Part shown: piece by piece, positions 29,832-38,880 of the stretch
Position numbering within the stretch: the stretch's first letter is position 1
How the letters are laid out: the number at the start of each line of letters is the position of its first letter
Source: Bhargavaea changchunensis
GTDB lineage: Bacteria; Bacillota; Bacilli; Bacillales_A; Planococcaceae
Direction: 5' to 3'
DNA length: 64,000 bases
Assembly (NCBI RefSeq): GCF_042665595.1
Contig: NZ_JBHTCT010000012.1
Span: 62,001-126,000 of the forward strand
Position numbers and translations under genes: made by a program
Notes under the pieces: generated by a model
What the model was told of the DNA's origin: nothing
Databases searched by the model: none
What the model saw: the letters and a program-made list of their open reading frames with translations, nothing else

Positions 29832-31661
29832 ATGAATCGCGAAGAACGACTTGCACGTCGGGACCACATCCGGAATTTCTCGATCATCGCCCATATCGAT
29901 CACGGGAAATCCACATTGGCCGACAGGATATTGGAAAAAACTGAAACCCTGACCTCACGGGAGATGAAAGATCAGCTCCTCGATTCGATGGACCTGGAGC
30001 GTGAGCGGGGAATTACAATCAAACTGAATGCCATCCAGCTGAACTACAAGGCTAAAAACGGTGAAGAGTATATTCTTCACCTGATTGATACACCCGGGCA
30101 CGTCGACTTCACCTACGAAGTTTCCCGGAGCCTGGCTGCATGTGAAGGCGCCATCCTCGTCGTGGATGCGGCGCAGGGGATCGAGGCCCAGACGCTGGCG
30201 AACGTGTATCTGGCGCTCGACAACGACCTGGAGATCCTTCCGGTCATTAACAAGATCGACCTTCCTGCTGCAGACCCCGAGCGGGTCAAGCAGGAAATCG
30301 AGGATGTGATCGGCCTGGATGCTTCCGAAGCCGTTCATGCATCTGCGAAGGCCGGGATCGGCATCGAAGAGATCATTGAACAAGTGGTAGAAAAAGTGCC
30401 GGCACCGACCGGAGACCCCGAAGCACCATTGAAGGCGCTTATTTTCGACTCTCTTTATGATCAGTACCGGGGCGTCGTCGCTTATATCCGGATTGTCGAA
30501 GGTACAGTAAAACCCGGAGACAAGATCCGCATGATGGCGACCGGAAAGGAATTCGACGTCGTGGAGGCAGGCGTTTTCACGCCAAAAGCCACGAAACGCG
30601 ATGAACTGACTGTTGGTGATGTCGGATATCTTACTGCGGCTATCAAGAACGTCGGAGATACCCGCGTGGGGGATACCATTACACTTGCCGCCAACCCGGC
30701 GGATGAGCCCCTTCCTGGTTACCGGAAGCTGAATCCGATGGTGTTCTGCGGTCTTTACCCAATCGATACGGCCAAGTACAATGACCTCCGCGAAGCTCTG
30801 GAAAAGCTGGAGCTGAATGATTCCGCGCTGACTTATGAGGCGGAAACTTCCCAGGCACTCGGCTTCGGCTTCCGCTGCGGATTCCTCGGACTCCTTCATA
30901 TGGAGATTATCCAGGAGCGGATCGAACGTGAATTCAACATTGATCTCATCACGACTGCGCCGAGCGTAATCTATGATGTGATTATGACCGATGAATCTGT
31001 CCTTAAGGTGGACAACCCGTCGCTGATGCCGGACCCTCAGAAAATCGAAGAGGTCCGGGAGCCGTATGTCAAGGCTTCCATCATGGTGCCGAACGATTAT
31101 GTCGGGGCTGTCATGGAACTTTGCCAGCGGAAGCGCGGCCACTTTATGACGATGGATTATTTGGATTCCACGCGTGTCAACATCATCTATGAGATTCCGC
31201 TTTCCGAGATCGTCTATGACTTCTTTGACCAGCTAAAATCCCATACAAAAGGGTACGCATCGTTCGACTACGAACTGATCGGCTACCGCACGAGCAAGCT
31301 CGTGAAGATGGATATCCTCCTGAACGCCGAGAAAGTGGATGCGCTCAGCTTTATCGTCCACCGGGACTTTGCCTATGAACGGGGCAAGGCAATCGTGGAA
31401 AAGCTCAAGGAACTCATCCCGAGGCAACAGTTTGAAGTGCCCGTCCAGGCAGCCATCGGAAACAAGATCGTTGCCCGCTCGACCATCAAGTCCATGGGCA
31501 AGAACGTCCTCGCAAAATGTTACGGCGGAGACATCTCCCGGAAACGTAAGCTTCTGGAGAAGCAGAAAGCCGGGAAAAAGCGGATGAAGCAAGTCGGCTC
31601 AGTGGAAGTACCGCAGGAAGCCTTCATGGCCGTCCTCAGCATGGACGAGGACAAATCCTAA
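29832..31661 (+). CDS. lepA: Elongation factor 4 (LepA)
   Basis: A 609-residue translational GTPase that acts on stalled or assembling ribosomes. G1 is IIAHIDHGKSTLADRI, followed by the switch/G2 segment RERGITIKLNA, G3 DTPGHVDFTYEVSRSL, G4 NKIDLPAADPERV and G5 SAKAGIGIEE. The elongation factor domains II, III and V follow, and the LepA-specific C-terminal domain ends KQVGSVEVPQEAFMAVL. The ATG at 29832 has GAGGAG upstream; an earlier in-frame start at 29775 lies in the promoter. Full length. Confidence 0.98.
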   Translation: MNREERLARRDHIRNFSIIAHIDHGKSTLADRILEKTETLTSREMKDQLLDSMDLERERGITIKLNAIQLNYKAKNGEEYILHLIDTPGHVDFTYEVSRSLAACEGAILVVDAAQGIEAQTLANVYLALDNDLEILPVINKIDLPAADPERVKQEIEDVIGLDASEAVHASAKAGIGIEEIIEQVVEKVPAPTGDPEAPLKALIFDSLYDQYRGVVAYIRIVEGTVKPGDKIRMMATGKEFDVVEAGVFTPKATKRDELTVGDVGYLTAAIKNVGDTRVGDTITLAANPADEPLPGYRKLNPMVFCGLYPIDTAKYNDLREALEKLELNDSALTYEAETSQALGFGFRCGFLGLLHMEIIQERIEREFNIDLITTAPSVIYDVIMTDESVLKVDNPSLMPDPQKIEEVREPYVKASIMVPNDYVGAVMELCQRKRGHFMTMDYLDSTRVNIIYEIPLSEIVYDFFDQLKSHTKGYASFDYELIGYRTSKLVKMDILLNAEKVDALSFIVHRDFAYERGKAIVEKLKELIPRQQFEVPVQAAIGNKIVARSTIKSMGKNVLAKCYGGDISRKRKLLEKQKAGKKRMKQVGSVEVPQEAFMAVLSMDEDKS

Positions 31662-31668
31662 CACCGGA

Positions 31669-31693
31669 AAAGGAGGCGGCCGCCTCCTTTTTT
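31669..31693 (+). terminator. Terminator between lepA and hemW
   Basis: AAAGGAGGCGG and CCGCCTCCTTT form a near-perfect palindrome followed by six T's. Confidence 0.75.
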
Positions 31694-31716
31694 CGCATGA
31701 AAGAAGGAAACACAAC

Positions 31717-32856
31717 ATGACAGACGGTCTTTATATCCATATTCCATTCTGCCACCAGATCTGCTTTTACTGTGATTTCAACAAAGTGTTTTTCAAAAAC
31801 CAGCCCGTTGATGAATACATCGACTGCCTTGGCGAAGAATTAAGGAGGATGCGCGGGGAAGGGATGTTCGGAAGCGACGGGCCGCTCACCATCTTTTTGG
31901 GTGGCGGGACACCGACTGCACTCGAAGACCGGCAGCTCGAAAAGCTGTTTGCTTATATTGACAGTGCCGTTCCGAAAGGCCGCCTGATCGAGTTCTCCAC
32001 AGAAGCCAATCCGGATGAACTCACCCCGGACAAGCTCGCCATTCTCTGGGATAACGGGGTCAGAAGGCTGAGCATCGGTGTACAGTCATTCGACGCAGGC
32101 CTTCTGGAGCGGCTTGGCCGCACGCACAGCCCGAATGACGCTGAACGTGTCGTACGGCAGGCCCGGGACACCGGTTTTGAAAACATCAGCATCGACCTGA
32201 TGTACGGTCTGCCCGAACAGACAATGGCGCAGTGGGAAGACACACTCGACCGTGCTCTTTCGCTCGGACTTCCGCATTACTCCGCTTATTCTCTGATCGT
32301 GGAACCCAAGACGGTTTTCTATAATCTGATGAACAAGAATCTGTTGCCGCTGCCCGGCGAAGACCTGGAAGCGGACATGTTCAACTTGCTGATGGAACGG
32401 ATGGCGCATTCGGGTCTCCGGCAGTATGAAATCAGCAATTTCGCCAAAGAGGGATATGAATCGGTCCATAACAAGCTCTATTGGCAAAACCGTTCCTACG
32501 CCGGAGCCGGAGCGGGGGCGCATGGGTATGCAGGCGGCGTCCGCTACTCCAATCATGGGCCGCTGAAGAAATATATGAATGCGGTCTTGGAGGGCCGCCG
32601 GCCGGTTTTCGAGGAACACCGGGTAACCGCAGGCGAAGAGATGGAAGAGGAAATGTTCCTCGGACTCCGGATGACCGAAGGGGTGCGGTTCGACATGTTC
32701 AGGGAGCGGTTCGGCAGGGAGCTGGAAGATGTCTACGGCAGCCAGATCCGTGAACTTACAAATCAGGATTTGCTGACATCGGACGGGGAATCGGTACGCC
32801 TGACCAAAAAGGGCATTTTCCTCGGCAATGAAGTGTTTCAGCAGTTTCTCGGATAA
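31717..32856 (+). CDS. hemW: Radical SAM heme chaperone HemW (HemN-like)
   Basis: A 379-residue radical SAM protein with the cluster motif CHQICFYC (C12, C16, C19). The HNKLYW motif near residue 250 (HNxxYW) and the shorter N-terminus identify it as the HemW heme-transfer branch, not true coproporphyrinogen dehydrogenase HemN. GGGTPTALED, SIGVQSFDAGLLERLGRTHS and DLMYGLPEQT are further family motifs. It lies between lepA and hrcA as in B. subtilis, where it is called hemN. The role in heme delivery is from the family; oxidase activity is unlikely. Confidence 0.92.
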   Translation: MTDGLYIHIPFCHQICFYCDFNKVFFKNQPVDEYIDCLGEELRRMRGEGMFGSDGPLTIFLGGGTPTALEDRQLEKLFAYIDSAVPKGRLIEFSTEANPDELTPDKLAILWDNGVRRLSIGVQSFDAGLLERLGRTHSPNDAERVVRQARDTGFENISIDLMYGLPEQTMAQWEDTLDRALSLGLPHYSAYSLIVEPKTVFYNLMNKNLLPLPGEDLEADMFNLLMERMAHSGLRQYEISNFAKEGYESVHNKLYWQNRSYAGAGAGAHGYAGGVRYSNHGPLKKYMNAVLEGRRPVFEEHRVTAGEEMEEEMFLGLRMTEGVRFDMFRERFGRELEDVYGSQIRELTNQDLLTSDGESVRLTKKGIFLGNEVFQQFLG

Positions 32857-32868
32857 CGTATTGTTTGT

Positions 32869-32897
32869 TTGACGGACGGAATGGCATTTGATAAATT
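32869..32897 (+). promoter_or_regulatory. SigA-type promoter of the hrcA-dnaK operon
   Basis: TTGACG, a 17 bp spacer and TAAATT. The CIRCE operator starts 11 bases past the -10, so HrcA bound there would cover the start point. Confidence 0.75.
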
Positions 32898-32908
32898 GGA
32901 TATAGAAA

Positions 32909-32935
32909 TTAGCACTCAACATATCGGAGTGCTAA
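32909..32935 (+). promoter_or_regulatory. CIRCE operator (HrcA binding site)
   Basis: TTAGCACTC, nine bases, GAGTGCTAA. Both arms match the CIRCE consensus exactly. HrcA, kept active by GroEL, represses the class I heat-shock operon from this site. Confidence 0.98.
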
Positions 32936-32949
32936 CAGAGGTGATGATC

Positions 32950-33975
32950 ATGCTGACAGAGCGTCAATTGCATATTCTGCAAGCGATCGTCGACGGGTTC
33001 ATCCGGTCGGCCCAGCCTGTCGGATCGCGCCAACTATCCAAACTTGAAACGGTGCCGTTCAGTGCTGCGACCATCCGGAACGACATGGCGGACCTTGAGG
33101 AACTGGGCTTTCTCGAGAAGACGCATACGTCCTCGGGAAGGGTTCCTTCCGAGAAGGGCTACCGCTTTTACGTCGACCATCTGCTCAGAACGAGGAGCCT
33201 GGAAAGGGCTGACCTGGAGCGGATCCGTTCCATCTTCGACGAGCGGCTGCTTGAGACTGAACTGATTATCCGGAAGACGGCCGGCATATTGTCCGAGCTG
33301 ACCAACTATACGTCGATTCTGCTCGGGCCGGACGTTGGCCAGCACAAGGTGAAGCGATTCCAGATCATTCCGCTTTCCGATGATTATGCGGTAGCGATCA
33401 TCGTTACGGACGGCGGCCACGTCGAACACCGGAACTTCCACATTCCGGAGGACATCCATCCGTCCGATATCGAGCGGATGGTGAACATCCTCAACGAGCA
33501 TCTTGTCGGAATTCCTCTTCATGAGATCGATCTGCGGATGCAGACGGAGATCTCCGGAATTTTCCGTCGCCATGTGGGCCGTTACGGGGATCTGTTCAAA
33601 TCGTTCCGCGAGTCGCTGAGCGCAACGAACGAAGAGCGCCTGTTCTTCGGCGGACGCATGAATATGCTGACCCAGCCGGAATTCAATGATCCCGAAAAAG
33701 CCCGACAGGTCATGCATTATATGGAAGATGCACCGCTTGCCGCGCTGCTCTTTGGCCTGGGTGATGACGGAATCCATATCCGCATCGGCTCTGAGAACGG
33801 CCACCTTGCCATGGAAGATTGCAGTGTTATCACTGCTTCTTATACAGCGGGAGAGGGCAGAAAGGGTGCGATCGCCATCGTCGGTCCGACGAGGATGGAC
33901 TATGCGCGGGTCGTATCCGTGCTCGACTACATGAGCCGTGGCCTTTCCCGTGAATTGGGAAGGCATCTCAAGTGA
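32950..33975 (+). CDS. hrcA: Heat-inducible transcription repressor HrcA
   Basis: A 341-residue repressor with an N-terminal winged helix (MLTERQLHILQAIVDGFIRS, then QPVGSRQLSKLETVPFSAAT) and a C-terminal GAF-like dimer domain. The recognition helix region is followed by the conserved EELGFLEKTHTSSGRVPSE. The ATG at 32950 has GAGGTGATG six bases upstream; the ATG at 32944 is too close. It is autoregulated through the CIRCE element in its leader and begins the hrcA-grpE-dnaK operon. Confidence 0.97.
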   Translation: MLTERQLHILQAIVDGFIRSAQPVGSRQLSKLETVPFSAATIRNDMADLEELGFLEKTHTSSGRVPSEKGYRFYVDHLLRTRSLERADLERIRSIFDERLLETELIIRKTAGILSELTNYTSILLGPDVGQHKVKRFQIIPLSDDYAVAIIVTDGGHVEHRNFHIPEDIHPSDIERMVNILNEHLVGIPLHEIDLRMQTEISGIFRRHVGRYGDLFKSFRESLSATNEERLFFGGRMNMLTQPEFNDPEKARQVMHYMEDAPLAALLFGLGDDGIHIRIGSENGHLAMEDCSVITASYTAGEGRKGAIAIVGPTRMDYARVVSVLDYMSRGLSRELGRHLK

Positions 33976-33996
33976 CGCCTTCCCGTTTCATAAACT

Positions 33997-34026
33997 TGAG
34001 CCTCCTGTTTCCGGGAGTGCTCAAAT
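33997..34026 (+). other. Hairpin between hrcA and grpE
   Basis: TTGAGC and GCTCAA flank a CTCC / GGGAG inner stem. No T-run follows. It could be an mRNA processing or stability element in the operon. Confidence 0.4.
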
Positions 34027-34064
34027 CAAAACGGTTAGTATGAGAGTTTGGAGGAGAGTTTTTC

Positions 34065-34685
34065 GTGTCCAACAATGAAAACAAAGAGTTGAATGATGAG
34101 GCCGTCAAGACGGCCGCGGTTGAGGGAGACAATCTGACCCAAGAAGCAGACACCTCCGTTACGGAGGCAGCAGCTGAGGGGGTTGACGCGACCGCTGAAA
34201 CACCGGATAAAAACGAAGGGGAGACAGATGCCCTTGATGCTCGGATCGCTGAACTGGAGGAAGAACTGGAGGGGAAGGAAGACAAGTACCTTCGTCTGCT
34301 TTCGGACTTCGAAAACTTCAAGCGCCGGTCGGCTGCCGACATGCAGGCTTCCGAAAAGTACCGTTCGCAGCGGCTTATGCTAGAACTGCTGCCGGTTCTG
34401 GACAACTTCGGACGTGCATTTGATGCTGAAGTTAAGTCCGAAGATGCGCTTGCCCTCAAAAAAGGCATGGAGATGATTTATCAGTCTTTCCGATCCGCAA
34501 TGGAGAAGGAAGGTCTTGAGGAAATCGAGGCGGAGGGCAAGGAGTTCGATCCGAACTTCCATCACGCCGTCATGCAGGGTCAGGACGACTCGCAGCCGTC
34601 CAATACCGTTTTGGAGGAACTCCAGAAAGGGTATATGCTGAAGGATCGGATTCTGCGTCCTTCAATGGTGAAAGTCAACGAATAA
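34065..34685 (+). CDS. grpE: DnaK nucleotide exchange factor GrpE
   Basis: A 206-residue protein that releases ADP from DnaK. The first ~65 residues are acidic and low-complexity (Glu, Ala, Thr rich); then comes the dimerising coiled coil (RIAELEEELEGKEDKYLRLL, DFENFKRRSAADM) and the beta domain (FDPNFHHAVMQGQD, VLEELQKGYMLKDRILRPSMVKV). The GTG start at 34065 follows GGAGGAGAG. Normal for Bacillales in length. Confidence 0.97.
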   Translation: MSNNENKELNDEAVKTAAVEGDNLTQEADTSVTEAAAEGVDATAETPDKNEGETDALDARIAELEEELEGKEDKYLRLLSDFENFKRRSAADMQASEKYRSQRLMLELLPVLDNFGRAFDAEVKSEDALALKKGMEMIYQSFRSAMEKEGLEEIEAEGKEFDPNFHHAVMQGQDDSQPSNTVLEELQKGYMLKDRILRPSMVKVNE

Positions 34686-34734
34686 ACAATTTGCATAATG
34701 CTTCAGGATGCATTGATTTTAGGAGGAATGGACA

Positions 34735-36564
34735 ATGAGCAAAATCATCGGGATCGACCTTGGAACGACAAACTCTGTAGTAGCGGTACTGGAAGGCGGC
34801 GAGCCGAAAGTCGTACCTAACCCGGAAGGCAACCGGACAACCCCTTCCGTCGTATCGTTCAAGAACGGGGAACGCCAGGTCGGTGAAGTGGCGAAACGCC
34901 AGTCGATCACCAATCCGAATACAATCATGTCGGTCAAACGAATGATGGGCACGAACGAAAAAGTGTCAGCTGAAGACCGGGACTACTCTCCGCAGGAAGT
35001 TTCTGCGATGATCCTCCAGTACCTGAAAGGGTATGCGGAAGATTACCTCGGTGAAAAGGTCAGCAAAGCAGTCATCACGGTTCCGGCTTACTTTAATGAC
35101 GCCGCACGCCAGGCGACAAAAGACGCCGGACGCATCGCGGGCCTCGAAGTCGAACGGATCATCAACGAGCCGACGGCCGCTGCACTTGCCTACGGACTCG
35201 ACAAGACGGACAGCGAGCAGACGATCCTCGTTTATGACCTTGGCGGCGGTACGTTCGACGTATCGATCCTCGAACTCGGCGACGGTGTGTTCGAAGTCCG
35301 CGCGACTGCCGGAGACAACCAGCTGGGCGGCGACGATTTCGACCAGGCGATCATGGACTGGCTCGTGGAAGAGTTCAGGAAAGACAATGGCATCGACCTG
35401 TCCAAGGACAAAATGGCGATGCAGCGACTCAAAGACGCTGCGGAAAAAGCGAAGAAAGACCTGTCCGGCGTAACATCCGCACAAATCTCGCTTCCGTTCA
35501 TCACTGCAGGGGAAGCAGGCCCGCTGCACCTTGAGACGACGCTTTCCCGTGCGAAGTTTGATGAACTCACGGCAAATCTCGTTGAGCGCACGATGGTTCC
35601 TACACGCCAGGCCCTCAAAGACGCCGGCCTCTCTGCAAGTGAACTCGACCAGGTCATCCTCGTCGGCGGCTCCACACGGATCCCTGCCGTACAGGAAGCG
35701 ATCAAAAAAGCGACAGGCAAGGAACCTCACCGCGGCGTCAACCCGGACGAAGTGGTGGCAATGGGTGCGGCCATCCAGGGCGGCGTCCTGTCGGGCGACG
35801 TGCAGGACGTTGTTCTTCTTGACGTGACGCCTCTTTCCCTCGGCATCGAAACGATGGGCGGCGTGATGACCAAACTGATCGACCGCAATACGACGATTCC
35901 GACATCGAAGTCTCAGGTATTCTCGACTGCTGCGGACAATCAGCCGGCCGTTGACATCCACGTTCTCCAAGGGGAGCGCCCGATGGCTGCCGACAACAAG
36001 ACACTCGGACGCTTCCAGCTGACCGATATCCCGCCGGCACCGCGCGGCATCCCTCAGATCGAAGTCACTTTCGACATCGACAAAAACGGGATCGTCAACG
36101 TCAAAGCGAAGGATCTGGGCACGAACAAGGAGCAGCGCATCACGATCCAGTCCGATAATACACTGTCCGACGAAGAGATCGAACAAATGATCAAGGACGC
36201 GGAGGCAAATGCCGAAGCCGACAAAAAGCGTCAGGAAGAGGCAGAGCTCCGCAACGAAGCGGACCAGGCCGTATTCATGACTGAAAAGACGATTTCTGAT
36301 CTCGGCGACAACGTTTCCGAAGAGGAAAAGAAACAGGCTGAAGAAGCTAAAGATGAGCTGAAAGCCGCTCTCGAGAAAGATGACATCGAAGACATCCGCA
36401 CGAAGAAAGACAAACTCATGGAGATTGTCCAGCAGATGTCGGTGAAGATGTATGAACAGGCTGCGGCTCAGGCCCAGCAAGCCCAGCAGGACGGCGGATC
36501 TTCCGATGACGGCGTCGTTGACGCAGACTTTGAAGAAGTCGACGATGACAAGAACAACAAATAA
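34735..36564 (+). CDS. dnaK: Chaperone DnaK (Hsp70)
   Basis: A 609-residue Hsp70. The ATPase domain shows IIGIDLGTTNSVVAVLEGG, the shortened Gram-positive form typical of Bacillota, VYDLGGGTFDVSILEL and ILVGGSTRIPAVQEAI. The substrate domain begins near residue 365 (DVTPLSLGIETMGGVMTKLI) and the C-terminal lid ends in an acidic tail (VVDADFEEVDDDK). AGGAGG precedes the ATG. It is co-transcribed with hrcA and grpE and followed by a terminator. Confidence 0.99.
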   Translation: MSKIIGIDLGTTNSVVAVLEGGEPKVVPNPEGNRTTPSVVSFKNGERQVGEVAKRQSITNPNTIMSVKRMMGTNEKVSAEDRDYSPQEVSAMILQYLKGYAEDYLGEKVSKAVITVPAYFNDAARQATKDAGRIAGLEVERIINEPTAAALAYGLDKTDSEQTILVYDLGGGTFDVSILELGDGVFEVRATAGDNQLGGDDFDQAIMDWLVEEFRKDNGIDLSKDKMAMQRLKDAAEKAKKDLSGVTSAQISLPFITAGEAGPLHLETTLSRAKFDELTANLVERTMVPTRQALKDAGLSASELDQVILVGGSTRIPAVQEAIKKATGKEPHRGVNPDEVVAMGAAIQGGVLSGDVQDVVLLDVTPLSLGIETMGGVMTKLIDRNTTIPTSKSQVFSTAADNQPAVDIHVLQGERPMAADNKTLGRFQLTDIPPAPRGIPQIEVTFDIDKNGIVNVKAKDLGTNKEQRITIQSDNTLSDEEIEQMIKDAEANAEADKKRQEEAELRNEADQAVFMTEKTISDLGDNVSEEEKKQAEEAKDELKAALEKDDIEDIRTKKDKLMEIVQQMSVKMYEQAAAQAQQAQQDGGSSDDGVVDADFEEVDDDKNNK

Positions 36565-36576
36565 TCCGCCCTCGGA

Positions 36577-36610
36577 AAAGCCAAAGTCGGTATTTCGGCT
36601 TTGGCTTTTC
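36577..36610 (+). terminator. Terminator between dnaK and dnaJ
   Basis: AAAGCCAAAGTCG and CGGCTTTGGCTTTT form a stable stem with a short T-run. It probably reduces read-through into dnaJ. Confidence 0.7.
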
Positions 36611-36679
36611 TACTGTCCAAAACCGGACGGTGGGATCTGCGGTTTCCGGAGTATCGGAACTGCAGGGGCCATATCGTTT

Positions 36680-36708
36680 TTGAAAGACCATTTTCCGCAT
36701 GGTACAAT
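36680..36708 (+). promoter_or_regulatory. Internal SigA-type promoter for dnaJ
   Basis: TTGAAA, a 17 bp spacer and TACAAT. It gives dnaJ-prmA-rsmE-mtaB a start independent of CIRCE. Confidence 0.7.
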
Positions 36709-36740
36709 GATTCTCATGCAAGCGAGTCAGGAGTGAGATT

Positions 36741-37892
36741 ATGAGCAAGCGTGATTACTATGAAGTGCTTGGTGTCACGAAATCTGCAAGTAAAGATGAA
36801 ATCAAGAAAGCTTACAGGAAACTATCCAAGAAATATCACCCGGACCTGAACAAGGAAGAAGGTTCCGATGAGAAGTTCAAGGAAATCGCCGAAGCCTATG
36901 AGGTTCTCAGCGATGATGACAAGCGTGCCCGCTACGATCAGTTCGGCCATGCCGATGCGGCGGGCGGCTTCGGGGGCGGAGGATTTGGCGGATTCGGCGG
37001 TGGAGGATTCAGCGGCGGTGCCGCAGGATTCGACTTTGACGACATTCTGAACACTTTCTTCGGAGGAGGCGGCGGCAGACGCCGCGATCCGAATGCACCC
37101 CGTCAGGGAGCAGACCTATCCTATACGATGACGATCGACTTTATGGATGCCGTTTTCGGCAAAGAAACGGAAATCGATGTCAACAAGGAAGAAACCTGTG
37201 AAACTTGTGATGGTGACGGAGCCAAGCCTGGCACGAGCGTCAGCACCTGCTCAGAGTGCGGCGGCTCCGGACAGGTCAGCGTCACACAGACGACTCCGTT
37301 CGGACAGATGGTCAACCGCCGTCCTTGCCCGAATTGCCAGGGAACCGGCAAGATCATCCCGGAAAAGTGCCCTGAATGTCATGGTGCGGGACGCGTCACC
37401 AAGCGCAAGCGCATCAAGGTGACCATTCCTGCCGGTGTCGAGGACGGACAGCAGCTGCGCGTTTCCGGCCAGGGTGAACCAGGCGTAAACGGCGGTCCTG
37501 CCGGAGACCTGTATGTGGAATTCCGTGTAAGGCCACATGAGCGTTTTGTACGTGAAGGGGACGATATCCTGCTGGAACTGCGCGTGAACTTTGCACAGGC
37601 AGCTCTTGGGGATGAAGTCGAGGTCCCGACTGTACACGGCAAGGTCAAGCTGAAGATTCCCGCCGGAACCCAGACAGGCACCACATTCCGTCTGAAGGAC
37701 AAAGGGGTTCCAAACGTTCATGGATATGGCACGGGCGACCAGCACGTCATCATCAAGCTCGTCACCCCGACGAAGATGACCGAAAAGCAGAAACAGCTGA
37801 TGCGGGACTTCGCCGCTGTCAGCGGAGATGTTCCGGACGAATATCAAAGTTCGCTGTTTGATCGTCTGAAGCGTACATTCAAGGGCGACTGA
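36741..37892 (+). CDS. dnaJ: Co-chaperone DnaJ (Hsp40)
   Basis: A 383-residue type I Hsp40. The J domain has the HPD motif at residues 33-35, then a Gly/Phe-rich linker (GGGFGGFGGGGFSGG). Four zinc-finger repeats follow: CETCDGDG, CSECGGSG, CPNCQGTG and CPECHGAG. The C-terminal substrate domain ends LFDRLKRTFKGD. It stimulates DnaK ATPase and delivers clients. It sits behind a terminator and its own promoter, so it may be partly uncoupled from heat-shock control. Confidence 0.98.
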   Translation: MSKRDYYEVLGVTKSASKDEIKKAYRKLSKKYHPDLNKEEGSDEKFKEIAEAYEVLSDDDKRARYDQFGHADAAGGFGGGGFGGFGGGGFSGGAAGFDFDDILNTFFGGGGGRRRDPNAPRQGADLSYTMTIDFMDAVFGKETEIDVNKEETCETCDGDGAKPGTSVSTCSECGGSGQVSVTQTTPFGQMVNRRPCPNCQGTGKIIPEKCPECHGAGRVTKRKRIKVTIPAGVEDGQQLRVSGQGEPGVNGGPAGDLYVEFRVRPHERFVREGDDILLELRVNFAQAALGDEVEVPTVHGKVKLKIPAGTQTGTTFRLKDKGVPNVHGYGTGDQHVIIKLVTPTKMTEKQKQLMRDFAAVSGDVPDEYQSSLFDRLKRTFKGD

Positions 37893-37908
37893 AAGGGCTG
37901 ATTGTTAC

Positions 37909-38880
37909 ATGAAATGGGCGGAAATCGCAGTACACACTTCCACAGAGGCTGTGGAGGCCGTCTCGAACCTTCTTTATGAAGCGGGAGCGAGCGGAGTGGT
38001 GATCGAAGACTCCCGGGAACCCGACCTCGAGCACGATACACGATTCGGGGAACTGTACGAACTGGACAGGGCGGATTACCCGGCAGAGGGGGCCATCGTC
38101 AAGGCATACCTTCCGGTGAACAGTTTCCTTTCCGAAACGGTGAACGAGCTGAAAAACGAAATTTCCAATCTGGTATCCTACGGACTTGATATCGGACCGA
38201 ACTCAGTTACCCAGTCGGAAGTGGACGAAGAGGACTGGTCGACCGCCTGGAAGGATTATTACCATCCGGTCAAGATTTCAAAGCGGTTCACGATCGTGCC
38301 GACTTGGGAAGACTATGAGCGGCTCAGCACGGATGAGCTGATCATCGAGCTGGATCCGGGCATGGCATTCGGCACCGGAACACACCCGACCACGGTCATG
38401 TGCCTGCAGGCGCTCGAAAAGACTGTGCAGGAGGGCGACGAAGTGGTCGACATCGGTACCGGCTCGGGCGTCCTGTCGATCGGTGCCGCACTTCTCGGCG
38501 CCGGCCGGATCACGGCACTCGACCTGGATGAGGTGGCTGTGGAGTCCGCCCGCCAAAACGCGGAGCTCAACGGGCTCACCGGACAGATTGATGTCCGGCA
38601 GGGCAACCTTCTGGATGCGTATGATGGCCGTCCGGATGTTGCCGTCGCCAATATCCTGGCGGAAGTGATTGTCACCTTTACAGATGACGCCTACCGGGTC
38701 CTGAAGCCGGGAGGCCTCTTTATCACATCCGGCATCATCGCCCAGAAAAAGGATGAAGTGAAGGATGCGATTGCAGCCTCCGGTTTCGTGATCGAGGAAG
38801 TGATGGTGATGGAAGACTGGACTGCCATTATTGCGCGCAAACCGGAAGCAGGTGGGACGGATGCAGAGATACTTTCTTGA
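37909..38880 (+). CDS. prmA: Ribosomal protein L11 methyltransferase PrmA
   Basis: A 323-residue SAM methyltransferase that methylates L11. The N-terminal recognition domain is followed by GMAFGTGTHPTTVMCL (about residues 150-165) and motif I VVDIGTGSGVLSIGAALLG, with the NPPF-like VANILAEVI further on. It follows dnaJ by 16 bases, with AAAGGG as a modest ribosome site, and its 3' end overlaps the rsmE start by 20 bases. The dnaJ-prmA-rsmE-mtaB order is standard in Bacillales. Confidence 0.96.
   Translation: MKWAEIAVHTSTEAVEAVSNLLYEAGASGVVIEDSREPDLEHDTRFGELYELDRADYPAEGAIVKAYLPVNSFLSETVNELKNEISNLVSYGLDIGPNSVTQSEVDEEDWSTAWKDYYHPVKISKRFTIVPTWEDYERLSTDELIIELDPGMAFGTGTHPTTVMCLQALEKTVQEGDEVVDIGTGSGVLSIGAALLGAGRITALDLDEVAVESARQNAELNGLTGQIDVRQGNLLDAYDGRPDVAVANILAEVIVTFTDDAYRVLKPGGLFITSGIIAQKKDEVKDAIAASGFVIEEVMVMEDWTAIIARKPEAGGTDAEILS

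Noticed and set aside
29955..31142. 395-codon open frame antisense to lepA
   Set aside because: Shadow of lepA; composition artefact.
31717..32856. Calling the radical SAM gene hemN (coproporphyrinogen oxidase)
   Set aside because: Short N-terminus and HNKLYW motif fit HemW; oxidase activity is not supported.
34966..36480. 504-codon open frame antisense to dnaK
   Set aside because: Same codon-bias artefact within a certain gene; the translation looks unlike any protein family.
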